DNA of 64,000 nucleotides, from IMG/VR virus record IMGVR_UViG_3300032083_003901, positions 1-64,000 of that record; one strand, given 5' to 3'. A model generated the notes under the pieces. That model made no database searches and was not told the origin of the DNA. It saw only the letters and a program-made list of their open reading frames with translations. Origin of the DNA: a virus. A program made the translations under genes and the position numbers. Below, in pieces: positions 16,226 through 25,324 of the stretch; positions within the stretch are counted from its first letter, which is position 1; every line of letters begins with the position of its first letter.

Positions 16226-17011
16226 ATGGCAGTCAATCTAGAAGCACTTCAAAAGAAGCTCAACCAACTTAGCGGCGTAAACACGCGCAAAAACATTATG
16301 TGGCGCCCGCCTGAGGGTGAAGAGACCACAATTCGAATTGTCGCCTTTCCAGACAACGATGGTCAGCCTTTCAAAGAGCGCTACTTTTACTACAATATCG
16401 GCAATAACCCAGGCCTACTTGCCCCTTACCAGTTTGGCAAGCCTGATCCGTTCCAGGAGCTCATTACTAAGCTTCGCAGCGATGATTCAAAAGAGTCTTA
16501 CGAGCTGGCGAAGAAGCTCTATCCTAAGATGCGATCTTATGCAGCAGTTATCGTTCGAGGCGAGGAAGACAAGGGCGTTCGACTCTGGTCTTTCGGCAAG
16601 ACCGTTTATCAGGATCTGCTAAAGATCATGCTTGATGCTGACTATGGCGACATTACTGATCTCAACGAGGGCTTTGACATCAAGGTTAGCTGCACCAAGC
16701 AGCCTGGTCGTATGTGGGCTGAGACGTCAGTTCGTCCTCGACCTAAGTCGACTGCACTATCGACCGATAAGAAGCAGATCAAAGAGTGGACTAGCAACAT
16801 TCCTGACCTGGATGAAATGTACACCTGCAAGTCGTATGATGAGCTTGAGAAAATCATCAATACTTGGCTTGAGGATCCAAATGCCGACGACGGGTCAACT
16901 CGTGGCTTTTCGTCTAACAATACAGAGTCGACTAGCAGCTCTAGTTCCACCAGCAATACGTCAACAATGAAAGACTTGGACGACGCTTTTGCGGATCTAG
17001 AAAATCTCTAA
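16226..17011 (+). CDS. Single-stranded DNA-binding protein (T4 gp32-like)
   Basis: A 261-residue protein with GGAGGT before the ATG. It follows the gp32-like family of marine and T4-like phages: N-terminal LEALQKKLNQLSG oligomerisation segment; IMWRPPEGEETTIRIVAFP leading into the OB core; FKERYFYYNIG; VRLWSFGKTVYQDLLKIM; and FDIKVSCTKQPGRMWAETSV. A Ser/Thr/Asn linker leads to the acidic C-terminal tail (MKDLDDAFADLENL) expected to bind partner proteins. The zinc-binding cysteine cluster of T4 gp32 is not present. It coats ssDNA in replication and recombination, and is followed by a terminator and then uvsX. Confidence 0.85.
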   Translation: MAVNLEALQKKLNQLSGVNTRKNIMWRPPEGEETTIRIVAFPDNDGQPFKERYFYYNIGNNPGLLAPYQFGKPDPFQELITKLRSDDSKESYELAKKLYPKMRSYAAVIVRGEEDKGVRLWSFGKTVYQDLLKIMLDADYGDITDLNEGFDIKVSCTKQPGRMWAETSVRPRPKSTALSTDKKQIKEWTSNIPDLDEMYTCKSYDELEKIINTWLEDPNADDGSTRGFSSNNTESTSSSSSTSNTSTMKDLDDAFADLENL

Positions 17012-17033
17012 TTCTCTAAAACTATAGAGAACG

Positions 17034-17074
17034 AACTGGGCGGCATGCAAAAAGTGTGCGGCCCAGTTTTGTTT
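17034..17074 (+). terminator. Rho-independent terminator after SSB gene
   Basis: AACTGGGC (17034-17041) pairs with GCCCAGTT (17061-17068). Inner GCAT/GTGC extends the stem, and the arm is followed by TTGTTT. It separates the SSB transcript from the recombination/replication operon. Confidence 0.85.
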
Positions 17075-17097
17075 AATAGCCTTTCTAGTTCTATAAT
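17069..17097 (+). promoter_or_regulatory. Sigma70-like promoter TTGTTT-N17-TATAAT for uvsX operon
   Basis: TTGTTT (17069-17074) is the T tract of the terminator; the spacer is 17 nt; TATAAT is at 17092-17097. AGGAGG (17102-17107) and ATG (17117) follow. It is well placed to restart transcription into uvsX, FEN, helicase and nrdBA. Confidence 0.6.
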
Positions 17098-17116
17098 CAC
17101 TCAGGAGGTTTGATAG

Positions 17117-18307
17117 ATGGCAAAAAAGAAAAATAACGCAATGGATAGCTTCACAGAAGATCTGATCAAGTCGATCAACAAGGATCACGGATCGAAGATC
17201 GCCTACAATCTCGAGCACGATGTTTCTCCGACGCACGTCAAGCGCTGGATCAAAACAGGATCAACGCAGCTCGATTATATTATTTCTAACCGAAGAGATG
17301 GCGGTATGCCAGAAGGTCGAATCGTAGAGATCTTTGGTCCTCCATCTATTGGCAAGTCGCATATCGCAATTCAGATTGCAAAGTCTACGCAAGATATGGG
17401 CGGCATTGTTGTTTACATCGATACGGAGAATGCGACTAGCGTAGAAAACCTTTCTTTACTAGGCGTTGACATTAGTAAAAGATTCGTTTATGTCGATACT
17501 CATTGTACCGAAGAGGTTTTGGCTATTGCTGAATCGACAATTCTAAAAGCCAAAGCAATGGACAAAGATGTTCCAGTCACGATTATCTGGGATTCTGTCG
17601 CAGCAACTTCTCCTAAAGCAGAGTTGATTGGCGATTACGACAAAGAAACTATCGGCTTGCAAGCTCGAGCAATTTCAAAAGGCATGCGAAAAATCACAGG
17701 CGTGATTGCAAACCAAAATGTTTTGATGATTTGCTTGAATCAGATTCGAACTAAAATTGGAGTCATGTATGGAGATCCTACTACTACACCCGGCGGTAAG
17801 GCAATCCCTTTTCACTCGTCTGTACGAATCAAACTGGGTGCAGGACAACAAATTACCAACAAAGACAAAGAAGTAATTGGAATCAACGTTTCTGCTAAGA
17901 CTATCAAGAATAAAGTCTCTGCGCCTTTTAGAACCTGTAATTTCGAGATTCACTTTGGCGTGGGTATCAAAGAGCACGAGCAGTTGTTTGACGTTCTTCG
18001 AAAGGCTGGCGAAACTACAGTCAACGGCAAAACCATTGCAATCTCAGGCACCGGAGCTTGGAAGACATTGTTGGTCAGCGATGCTGAAACTGGAGAGGTC
18101 GTTGTAGAGAAGAAGTTCTATAAGGCTGATTTTGATCAAGTCTTGGCAGACCCAGAGTACAAGCAATATCTCGATGATTTGACAGAACAGGCTTTCGTAA
18201 AGAAAATGAAAGATCCTGATGAGATTGACATCGATACTGAATCTTACGAAGAAGTAAGAGCTGTTGCAGATGATATGGAAGAAGCTTTAGCTGATCTAGA
18301 CATTTGA
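17117..18307 (+). CDS. uvsX: RecA/UvsX-like recombinase
   Basis: A 396-residue protein, close to T4 UvsX (391). It is an ATP-dependent strand-exchange protein for recombination-dependent replication and repair. Walker A is GPPSIGKS (about residue 73), Walker B VTIIWDSVAATSP (about residue 157), and the loop-2 region contains TPGGKAIPFHSSVRIKL, a hallmark of RecA/RadA-type proteins. The last 40 residues are acidic (DIDTESYEEVRAVADDMEEA). The strong AGGAGG Shine-Dalgarno and own promoter suggest high expression. UvsX and RecA are both reasonable names; phage context favours UvsX. Confidence 0.92.
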   Translation: MAKKKNNAMDSFTEDLIKSINKDHGSKIAYNLEHDVSPTHVKRWIKTGSTQLDYIISNRRDGGMPEGRIVEIFGPPSIGKSHIAIQIAKSTQDMGGIVVYIDTENATSVENLSLLGVDISKRFVYVDTHCTEEVLAIAESTILKAKAMDKDVPVTIIWDSVAATSPKAELIGDYDKETIGLQARAISKGMRKITGVIANQNVLMICLNQIRTKIGVMYGDPTTTPGGKAIPFHSSVRIKLGAGQQITNKDKEVIGINVSAKTIKNKVSAPFRTCNFEIHFGVGIKEHEQLFDVLRKAGETTVNGKTIAISGTGAWKTLLVSDAETGEVVVEKKFYKADFDQVLADPEYKQYLDDLTEQAFVKKMKDPDEIDIDTESYEEVRAVADDMEEALADLDI

Positions 18308-18324
18308 TTTCTTGGAGTTTTTGA

Positions 18325-19293
18325 ATGAAAAAGGAGACTGCTATCGATAAGCCAGTTCTTCTTGTTGATGGCCTGAATGTCTTTATGAGACATTTTTGCG
18401 CAAATCCGTCGATGTCCGAAAATGGAGAACACGTCGGCGGATTTGTAGGCTTCATCAAAGGTCTGGGGTTGCTTTGTGAAAAATTTTCACCGCAGCGCAT
18501 TATTGTAGTCTGGGAATCTGGAGGCAGCAATAGGCGCCGAGCAATCATGGGCTCGTATAAATCTGGCAGACGGCCGGCTGCATTGAATCGTTACTATGAG
18601 AACGATATTCCAGCTACAGCAACCAACCATACGATGCAAGTCAATATGCTAGTCAAAGCTCTTGGTCATCTGCCAGTGACTCAGCTTTATGTCAAAAACT
18701 GTGAAGCTGATGACATTATTGGTTATTTGGTAAGATACGATATTCTAAAATCTCCTATTATGATCGTGTCTTCTGATAAAGATTTGTATCAACTAATAGG
18801 CGAAAGCGTTCTGCAATATTCGCCTGGTCAAAAGAAAGTAATTGATACTTCGGAAGTCCTGCAAAAATTTGGCATTCACCCAACTAACTTTGTGACTGCG
18901 CGCTGTTTCATAGGAGACTCGAGTGACGACGTGTCAGGAATCAAAGGAGCAGGATTCAAGAATATATCTCGTTGGTTTCCTTTTCTGGCTGAATCTGATT
19001 TCCACTCTTGTCAAGACGTAGTGGAACATGCACGGTTTTTGTCTGTAAAAAACAAAGGCAAGACGATTAAAGCAATTGCCGAAGCCGGCACAATGGCTCA
19101 GCAAAACTGGCGCCTGATGCACTTAGACACACAAAACTTGGCAGCAGATCAGGTCAAAAAAATTAGCGATCAACTTGAAAATATTGGAAATTCCAATAAA
19201 ATGGCATTGTTGCGCATGATGGCACAGCATGGCATGCAATCATTTGATATTAGTAGACACTTCGTTGCAATTAATTCCGTGAGGTATAGATGA
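18325..19293 (+). CDS. 5'-3' exonuclease / flap endonuclease (FEN family, RNase H-like role)
   Basis: A 322-residue protein of the FEN/T5-exonuclease family: LLVDGLNVFMRHF (first acidic metal site), CEADDIIGYLVRYD, SSDKDLYQLIGESVLQYSPG, then CFIGDSSDDVSGIKGAGFKN, the helix-hairpin-helix with acidic metal ligands. The role in T4-like phages is RNA primer removal from Okazaki fragments. It overlaps the helicase start (GTATAGATG region). A second, shorter family member is at 53578. SD is weak (TTGGAG at 18311-18316). Confidence 0.85.
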   Translation: MKKETAIDKPVLLVDGLNVFMRHFCANPSMSENGEHVGGFVGFIKGLGLLCEKFSPQRIIVVWESGGSNRRRAIMGSYKSGRRPAALNRYYENDIPATATNHTMQVNMLVKALGHLPVTQLYVKNCEADDIIGYLVRYDILKSPIMIVSSDKDLYQLIGESVLQYSPGQKKVIDTSEVLQKFGIHPTNFVTARCFIGDSSDDVSGIKGAGFKNISRWFPFLAESDFHSCQDVVEHARFLSVKNKGKTIKAIAEAGTMAQQNWRLMHLDTQNLAADQVKKISDQLENIGNSNKMALLRMMAQHGMQSFDISRHFVAINSVRYR

Positions 19294-20723
19294 ATATTCA
19301 AAACCAATTTTTGAGGCAAATAATCGAAAATTCCAGCGAAGTGCACCACTTTTCTAGATATGGAAAGAGCTTCCAGGAAAAAATCTTTCAGGGTCTAATT
19401 TCTGATAAACAGTGGTCTAGTCAAATGGTAGAGGTCATGCGGCCTAACTTTTTTGATGTAGATTATCTGCAGTTTTTGACAGAGAAGTACTTTGCTTACT
19501 ACGAGAAATATCGTTGCTTTCCGACTCTTGGCTTGTTAGTGCAAGTTATCAAAGAGGAGCTTTCTGATGGCAGTGACGATGTACTTCGAGATCAGATCAT
19601 CGAGTTTCTTTTGCGAGTCAAAGCTAATCCCAATCCGGGAGACATCGGCTACGTCAAAGACAAGACTTTAGATTTCTGTAAGCGCCAAGCTTTCAAAGGC
19701 GCACTCGAGAAATCTGTGGATTTGATTCAAGGCGAAAACTTTGAGCAAGTAATCGACCTAATGAAGAATGCTGTCTCTATCGGCATGCAGAATTCTAGTG
19801 GTCACGATTTCTTCGAGGACATTGAGGCTCGATTCGTCAAGATCAATCGCAATGCTGTGCCAACTGGCTTTGACCGACTAGACAAGAAAGACATTTTCAA
19901 AGGCGGCTTGGGCCGTGGTGAGATCGGTGTTGTCACAGCAAATACTGGCGTAGGTAAATCACACTGGCTTGTTGCGGTTGGTGCAAACGCCATGCGTGCC
20001 GGCAAAAACGTTCTTCACTACACATTTGAGCTAACTGAGACTGCAGTCGGCATTCGATATGATTCTAACTTGTGTGGCATTCCAAGTAATGATGTGCAGG
20101 ACAGCAAAGATTTAGTCAAAGACGTTTATCAAAATAAAGATTTAGGCCGACTAATCATTAAAGAATATCCGACTGGCTCTGCTAGCGTTGTTACCCTGAG
20201 AAACCACATTGAAAAATTGTCTCTGAAAGGCTTCAAGCCTAACGTCATTATCATTGACTACGCAGATATTATGAAGTCTACTCGCTCTTATGATAGCTTG
20301 CGACATGAGCTTAAGCTTATTTATGAAGAGTTGAGGAATCTAGCAATGGAGCTGGATATCCCAATTTGGACTGCGTCACAAGCAAATCGTGACAGCGCAC
20401 AGTCGGACATTGTTGGTTTGGAGAATATGTCAGAAGCTTACGGAAAGGCGATGGTTGCAGATGTTGTTATTAGTCTATCCAGAAAAGCAGCTGAAAAATC
20501 AACAGGCATCGGCCGACTGTTTATTGCCAAAAATAGAGCTGGCAAAGACGGCATTGTGTTTCCAATCACAATTGACACATCGATGTCAATGTTTGGCATT
20601 CTTGACGAAACTGCAATGTCTCTAAACGAAGCTACTGAAGCTTCTAACAGCGAGGCAAAAGCTGCGTTGCGTAAAAAGTGGCGCGAAGTAAAAGCCATGG
20701 GAGATGAGGTAGAAGCAGCATGA
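19290..20723 (+). CDS. Replicative DNA helicase (DnaB/T4 gp41-like)
   Basis: A 477-residue hexameric 5'-3' helicase. The N-terminal 160 residues are helical (primase-interaction region). The RecA-like motor has Walker [11 protein letters not shown] (about residue 217), H1a-like HYTFELTE, Walker [13 protein letters not shown] (about residue 320), and motif H3 [15 protein letters not shown]. This order is typical of gp41 and DnaB. The start overlaps the upstream nuclease stop, and its own stop overlaps the nrdB start. No separate primase was recognised in the window. Confidence 0.92.
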   Translation: MNIQNQFLRQIIENSSEVHHFSRYGKSFQEKIFQGLISDKQWSSQMVEVMRPNFFDVDYLQFLTEKYFAYYEKYRCFPTLGLLVQVIKEELSDGSDDVLRDQIIEFLLRVKANPNPGDIGYVKDKTLDFCKRQAFKGALEKSVDLIQGENFEQVIDLMKNAVSIGMQNSSGHDFFEDIEARFVKINRNAVPTGFDRLDKKDIFKGGLGRGEIGVVTANTGVGKSHWLVAVGANAMRAGKNVLHYTFELTETAVGIRYDSNLCGIPSNDVQDSKDLVKDVYQNKDLGRLIIKEYPTGSASVVTLRNHIEKLSLKGFKPNVIIIDYADIMKSTRSYDSLRHELKLIYEELRNLAMELDIPIWTASQANRDSAQSDIVGLENMSEAYGKAMVADVVISLSRKAAEKSTGIGRLFIAKNRAGKDGIVFPITIDTSMSMFGILDETAMSLNEATEASNSEAKAALRKKWREVKAMGDEVEAA

Positions 20724-21688
20724 CAGAACCAATTTTGCAGTCGAACCCAGATCGGTTCGTAATTTACCCAATTGTTCACGATGATTTGTGGGCAGAATTT
20801 AAGAAACAAGAAGCCTCCTTTTGGACAGCTGAGGAGATTGATCTCGGCGAAGATCTAAAAGACTGGCAAAAACTAAATGACGATGAGCGCCATTTCATCA
20901 AGCATATCTTGGCTTTCTTTGCAGCATCAGATGGCATTGTTAATGAAAACTTGTGCTATCGTTTTGCTAACGAAGTACAGTATCCAGAAGCTCGAGCAGC
21001 ATACACTTTTCAGGCTGCAATGGAAACAATTCATAGCGAAACTTATTCTTTGCTAATTGACACTTATGTTTCAGATGCCAATGAGAAGACTAAGCTTCTG
21101 CGGGCAATTGACACGATTCCTACTGTTGGTAAAAAAGCCGAATGGGCACTGAAGTGGCTTGATTCAGCAGATTCGTTTGCAAAAAGACTGATTGCTTTTG
21201 CGTGCGTTGAAGGCATCTTTTTTAGTGGTTCTTTTTGTAGTATCTTTTGGCTCAAACATCGCGATAAAGGTTTAAAAGGCCTAACTTTTTCTAACGAGTT
21301 AATTTCTAGAGATGAAGCTGCTCACACTGATTTTGCAATTAAGGTTTACCGAAACCACATTCTCGATAAGCTTTCTACAGAGGAAGTGCAACAAATCGTC
21401 TGTGAAGCAGTAGACATTGAGAAGAATTTTGTCTGTGAAGCTCTGCCTGTGAGTCTAATTGGCATGAACTCTGACACAATGAGTCGCTACATTGAATTCG
21501 TTGCCGACAGACTTTTAACTGATCTTGGTTACGCAAAAGTCTATAATACAAACAACCCATTCCCATGGATGGAAATGCTTGGCCTTGAGGGAAAAACTAA
21601 CTTCTTCGAGCGTCGGGTGAGTGAATATGCAAAAGCCGGCGTTAAGTCGGGAGGGTCACAGGAACTAAGTTGGGACGGAGAGTTTTGA
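20720..21688 (+). CDS. nrdB: Ribonucleotide reductase small subunit (class I, R2)
   Basis: A 322-residue R2 subunit carrying the di-metal/tyrosyl-radical site. Ligand motifs are visible: [12 protein letters not shown] (Asp/Glu region), [17 protein letters not shown] (Glu-x2-His), [12 protein letters not shown] (Glu), and [11 protein letters not shown] (Glu-x2-His). The sequence is of the eukaryote/virus-like class Ia type ([16 protein letters not shown]). It overlaps the helicase stop by 4 nt and the nrdA start by 1 nt. It makes dNTPs for phage replication together with nrdA. Confidence 0.93.
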   Translation: MTEPILQSNPDRFVIYPIVHDDLWAEFKKQEASFWTAEEIDLGEDLKDWQKLNDDERHFIKHILAFFAASDGIVNENLCYRFANEVQYPEARAAYTFQAAMETIHSETYSLLIDTYVSDANEKTKLLRAIDTIPTVGKKAEWALKWLDSADSFAKRLIAFACVEGIFFSGSFCSIFWLKHRDKGLKGLTFSNELISRDEAAHTDFAIKVYRNHILDKLSTEEVQQIVCEAVDIEKNFVCEALPVSLIGMNSDTMSRYIEFVADRLLTDLGYAKVYNTNNPFPWMEMLGLEGKTNFFERRVSEYAKAGVKSGGSQELSWDGEF

Positions 21689-24057
21689 TGAGACAGTTCG
21701 TTGTCAAAAGCGATGGCAGAAAAGAAGAAATTAAGTTTGACAAAATCACGCAGCGGATCAAAAAGCAGTGCCGAGATCTAAATAAAGACTATGTTGTTCC
21801 AACAGAGGTTACGCGCCGCGTGGCTGAGTCTGTTGTTGATGGCATTACAACTGCTCAAATTGATGAACTGATAGCCCAAGAAGCCGCCAGGATGGTAACC
21901 GTGCATCCGGATTATTCGGTTCTTGGTGCAAGAATACTGATGTCTCGTTGGCAAAAATCAATTCCAGTATCGTTTTCTGAAAACGTCGAGAGATTGTACG
22001 ATTACGTCAATCCGGACACAGGTCTGCACTCACCTCTTGTAAGTCCGGAATTAGTTGAAATTGTTTCTAACAAAAAGAAAGCCGAGCTTATCGATAGAGC
22101 TATTGTACATGATCGCGATCATGATTTTGACTATTTTGGATTAGCCACTCTGCGCCGCGGCTATCTCAAATCTGTAGGCCAGCATGTCGCTGAAACGCCG
22201 CAGTTTATGTGGATGAGGGTTGCATTGGGCATTCACGGAAGTGATGTTTCGGCAGCTATTCAGTGTTATGACAGCTTGAGCAAAGGCCTTTACATTCATG
22301 CCACGCCTACACTTTTCAACGCTGGAACTCCACGAAGCCAAATGGCAAGCTGTTTCTTGCAGAGTCTTGCTGGAGATTCTATCGAAGGCATCTTTGAGAC
22401 CTACAAGCAGATTGCCAACATCTCAAAGTGGGCTGGAGGCATTGGGCTGCACATTCACAATCTTCGAGCTGCAGGGACCATGATTGCAGGCACTAATGGC
22501 ACTTCAGACGGCATCATTCCGATGGTTCGAGTTCTCAACGAGATTGCTCGATATGTCAACCAAGGCGGCAAGCGCAAAGGTGCATTTTCAGTTTATCTCG
22601 AGCCATGGCATGCTGACATCGAAGAGTTTCTCGATTTAAAAAAGAATCACGGCAAAGAAGAGCTCCGCGCGCGTGATTTGTTTTATGCTCTTTGGACTCC
22701 TGATCTTTTCATGCAGCGTGTCAAAAATGACGGCATTTGGTCTCTAATGTGCCCTCATAAGTCTCCTGGCCTTTCAGATGTGTACGGCGAAGAGTTCGTC
22801 AAGCTCTACGAGCAATACGAAGCTGAAGGTCGCTACGTACGTCAGGTCAAAGCTCGAGATCTTTGGGTTAAAGTCGTCACAGCTCAAATTGAGACTGGGG
22901 TGCCATACATTCTGTACAAAGATGCTGCAAATGCAAAATCTAATCAGAAGAACTTAGGAACAATCAAGTCTTCTAATCTTTGCACAGAGATCATTGAATA
23001 CAGCGATCCAAATGAGACTGCTGTTTGCAACTTAGCTTCTATCGCTCTGCCTAGATTCGTCAAAGATGGCAAGTATGACTTTGATGCCTTGCAGTCGATA
23101 GCCTCAGAAGTTACGAAAAACCTCAATCATGTTATCGACAAAGGTTTTTATCCAACAGAACAGACTAATGTTTCTAATCTTAAGCATCGACCTATTGGCA
23201 TCGGCGTCCAAGGTTTGGCAGACACGTTTGCTTTGCTGGGATATAATTTCGAAGATGAAAATGCGCGTGAACTAAATCGGCGTATTTTTGCAACCATTTA
23301 CTATGGAGCTCTTGAAGCTTCTTGTGAGTTGGCTCGCCACAATGGGGCCTATGAGAGTTATGAAGGATCCCCATCTTCAGAAGGCATTTTGCAATTTGAC
23401 ATGTGGGGTGTTGAGCCTCACGATTCTCTAGATTGGAAAACTCTCAAAAAGAAAATTAAGCGCTGGGGTCTGAGAAACAGCCTTTTGTTGGCGCCAATGC
23501 CTACTGCTTCGACATCTCAGATTCTAGGCAACAATGAGTGTTTTGAGCCTTTCACGTCGAACCTCTATGTCCGTCGAGTTCTATCAGGAGAATTTGTTAT
23601 TATTAATCGCCACTTGGTGAACGATCTTGTGGATGTAGGGCTTTGGAACGAAGAAATGAAGAATGAGATTGTACGAAATTATGGTTCCGTGCAATCGATT
23701 CCTAGCGTACCGGATGATATCAAGCGTCGTTATCGCACTGTATGGGAAATGTCAATGAAACCGATCATTGACATGGCAGCAGATCGAGGTGCTTACATTT
23801 GCCAGTCTCAGTCAATGAATCTTTTCATTGCTGACCCAACTATTGGTAAAGTAAATGCAATGCATTTTTATGCTTGGGAGTCTGGCTTGAAAACTGGCAT
23901 GTACTACCTGCGATCTAAGCCGGCAGCTATGGCAAAGACAATTACTGTCGAATCTAAGACTCAAAGCGAAAACCAGGTCGTTTCTGAGCCAACGCCGGAA
24001 GAAATTATTGCTTGCTCTCTAGAGAATCCGGAAGCATGCGACATGTGTGGTTCTTGA
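21688..24057 (+). CDS. nrdA: Ribonucleotide reductase large subunit (class I, R1)
   Basis: A 789-residue R1 subunit. The ATG at 21688 overlaps the nrdB stop (TGATG). It has an N-terminal ATP-cone (FVVKSDGRKEEIKFDKITQR). Catalytic cysteines are visible in NAGTPRSQMASCFL, NLCTEI and ETAVCNLASIAL, and the loop GGKRKGAFSVYLEPWH is diagnostic. The radical-relay region PMPTASTSQILGNNECFEPF and the C-terminal redox pair CDMCGS are intact. It should be fully functional. The next ORF starts inside its stop codon. Confidence 0.95.
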   Translation: MRQFVVKSDGRKEEIKFDKITQRIKKQCRDLNKDYVVPTEVTRRVAESVVDGITTAQIDELIAQEAARMVTVHPDYSVLGARILMSRWQKSIPVSFSENVERLYDYVNPDTGLHSPLVSPELVEIVSNKKKAELIDRAIVHDRDHDFDYFGLATLRRGYLKSVGQHVAETPQFMWMRVALGIHGSDVSAAIQCYDSLSKGLYIHATPTLFNAGTPRSQMASCFLQSLAGDSIEGIFETYKQIANISKWAGGIGLHIHNLRAAGTMIAGTNGTSDGIIPMVRVLNEIARYVNQGGKRKGAFSVYLEPWHADIEEFLDLKKNHGKEELRARDLFYALWTPDLFMQRVKNDGIWSLMCPHKSPGLSDVYGEEFVKLYEQYEAEGRYVRQVKARDLWVKVVTAQIETGVPYILYKDAANAKSNQKNLGTIKSSNLCTEIIEYSDPNETAVCNLASIALPRFVKDGKYDFDALQSIASEVTKNLNHVIDKGFYPTEQTNVSNLKHRPIGIGVQGLADTFALLGYNFEDENARELNRRIFATIYYGALEASCELARHNGAYESYEGSPSSEGILQFDMWGVEPHDSLDWKTLKKKIKRWGLRNSLLLAPMPTASTSQILGNNECFEPFTSNLYVRRVLSGEFVIINRHLVNDLVDVGLWNEEMKNEIVRNYGSVQSIPSVPDDIKRRYRTVWEMSMKPIIDMAADRGAYICQSQSMNLFIADPTIGKVNAMHFYAWESGLKTGMYYLRSKPAAMAKTITVESKTQSENQVVSEPTPEEIIACSLENPEACDMCGS

Positions 24058-24386
24058 TGAAACAAATTAGATTAGTTTGGAACAACAAGATCAGTGAATA
24101 TCAAGACGATATTTTGCTGCTCATTAGCGAAGAGACTGGTCTAGAAATAGCTCAATTGCGAAGAAGCCCAGAGTCCAAGCGTCGTAGTCCAAAAACATGG
24201 GCAGATGCATATGCTGATCGATCTTGGCTATTGCGTGCAGTTCACTATGATGACAATGTAATTTCTCAGCACTTAGGTCCCAACTGGGATTCAGCTACTT
24301 ATAATGGATTTCGAACTGTCAGAGAGTTTGAGTCCTGGTTAAAAAATAGGGAGGATAGAGAAAATGTTCGTCAAAAAAACTATTAG
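24057..24386 (+). CDS. Hypothetical protein downstream of nrdA
   Basis: A 109-residue protein whose ATG overlaps the nrdA stop (TGATG); translation is probably coupled. It is rich in Trp, Arg and acidic residues (SPKTWADAYADRSWLLRAVH and TVREFESWLKNREDRENVRQ). No Cys motif, signal peptide or membrane segment. Its end overlaps the ClpP-like gene. Family not recognised. Confidence 0.6.
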   Translation: MKQIRLVWNNKISEYQDDILLLISEETGLEIAQLRRSPESKRRSPKTWADAYADRSWLLRAVHYDDNVISQHLGPNWDSATYNGFRTVREFESWLKNREDRENVRQKNY

Positions 24387-24966
24387 TAATTTATTGAAAG
24401 ATGCTGAAATAAGAAAAGAGCCTGTTATAATTCGAGTCAACAGTTTCGATGAAGACAGTGCAACTAAGTTTATTAAACAGATTGGAGATGCTCACAATAC
24501 CGGTCAGCCTATCATTCCTATTGTGATTGATTCTTATGGGGGTCAAGTCTACTCTCTCATGGCCATGATTTCTGCCATCAAGAATTCTGATCTGCCTATT
24601 GCAACAATCGTTGAAGGTAAGGCTATGTCTTGTGGTGCTGTGTTGACCACATTCGGCGAAGAGGGTTATCGATTCGCGGATCCCAATTCTACCATCATGA
24701 TCCATGATGTTAGCTCTATGGAGTGGGGCAAGGTTGAAGAGCTTAAGGCTAGCGCTAAAGAAGCCGACCGTCTCAATGAAATCATTTATACCATGATGGC
24801 ACAAAACTGTGGCAAGGCTGATGATTATTTCCTGAAGATTGCCGATAAAAAGAAGCATGCTGACTGGTTTATCGATGGAAAAGAGGCAAAGAAGCACAAC
24901 TTAGTAAACCACCTCAGAGTTCCAAAAATGACGCTGAGTGTCGAAGTAAACATAGAGTTCGAATAG
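24364..24966 (+). CDS. ClpP-like serine protease
   Basis: A 200-residue protein of the ClpP/crotonase fold: PIVIDSYGGQVYSLMAMISA (oxyanion strand region), GKAMSCGAVL with the nucleophile Ser near residue 89, STIMIHDVSS with the His near residue 115, and HADWFIDGKEAKKHNLVN with the likely Asp. The length equals bacterial ClpP (about 200). It is far from head genes, so it is less likely to be a prohead protease than a host-protein or chaperone-linked peptidase; its ATPase partner would be the host ClpX/ClpA. GGGAGG at 24350-24355 precedes the ATG. Confidence 0.82.
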   Translation: MFVKKTISNLLKDAEIRKEPVIIRVNSFDEDSATKFIKQIGDAHNTGQPIIPIVIDSYGGQVYSLMAMISAIKNSDLPIATIVEGKAMSCGAVLTTFGEEGYRFADPNSTIMIHDVSSMEWGKVEELKASAKEADRLNEIIYTMMAQNCGKADDYFLKIADKKKHADWFIDGKEAKKHNLVNHLRVPKMTLSVEVNIEFE

Positions 24967-24978
24967 TGCGGGGTGTCA

Positions 24979-25323
24979 ATGCACAGAAGAATCGAAAAGC
25001 CATGGGGTTATGAAGTTATATGGGCTCACACGGAAAGCTATGTAGCAAAAATAATTGCAATAAATGCCGGCCAAAGACTTTCCAAACAGTACCATGAAAA
25101 AAAGACTGAAACCGTGTATGTTTTAGAAGGCAAACTCATAAATTACGATGAAAATGATGTCGAAATGAGATTTGAACAAGGGCAAAGCTTTCACGTTGAG
25201 CCTGGTCAAATACATCGATTTGGAGCTACGAAATTTGACAATGTCAAAATTATGGAAGTTAGCACCAATCATTTAGACGATGTCGTTAGAATTAGTGATG
25301 ACTACGGAAGAGAAGGAGAATAA
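24979..25323 (+). CDS. Cupin-domain protein (mannose-6-P isomerase type II-like)
   Basis: A 114-residue single cupin. It opens RIEKPWGYEVIWAHTESYVAK and contains QYHEKKTETVYVLEGKL and PGQIHRFGA, matching the C-terminal cupin of mannose-6-phosphate isomerase / mannose-1-P guanylyltransferase. Metal-binding His/Glu residues are present (H, E in the first motif; H in the second). A GTG at 24973 is an alternative start; the ATG at 24979 has GGGG upstream. It is followed at once by the GAPDH-like gene, so the two may act in one sugar-phosphate step. Substrate unknown. Confidence 0.75.
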   Translation: MHRRIEKPWGYEVIWAHTESYVAKIIAINAGQRLSKQYHEKKTETVYVLEGKLINYDENDVEMRFEQGQSFHVEPGQIHRFGATKFDNVKIMEVSTNHLDDVVRISDDYGREGE

Positions 25324-25324
25324 G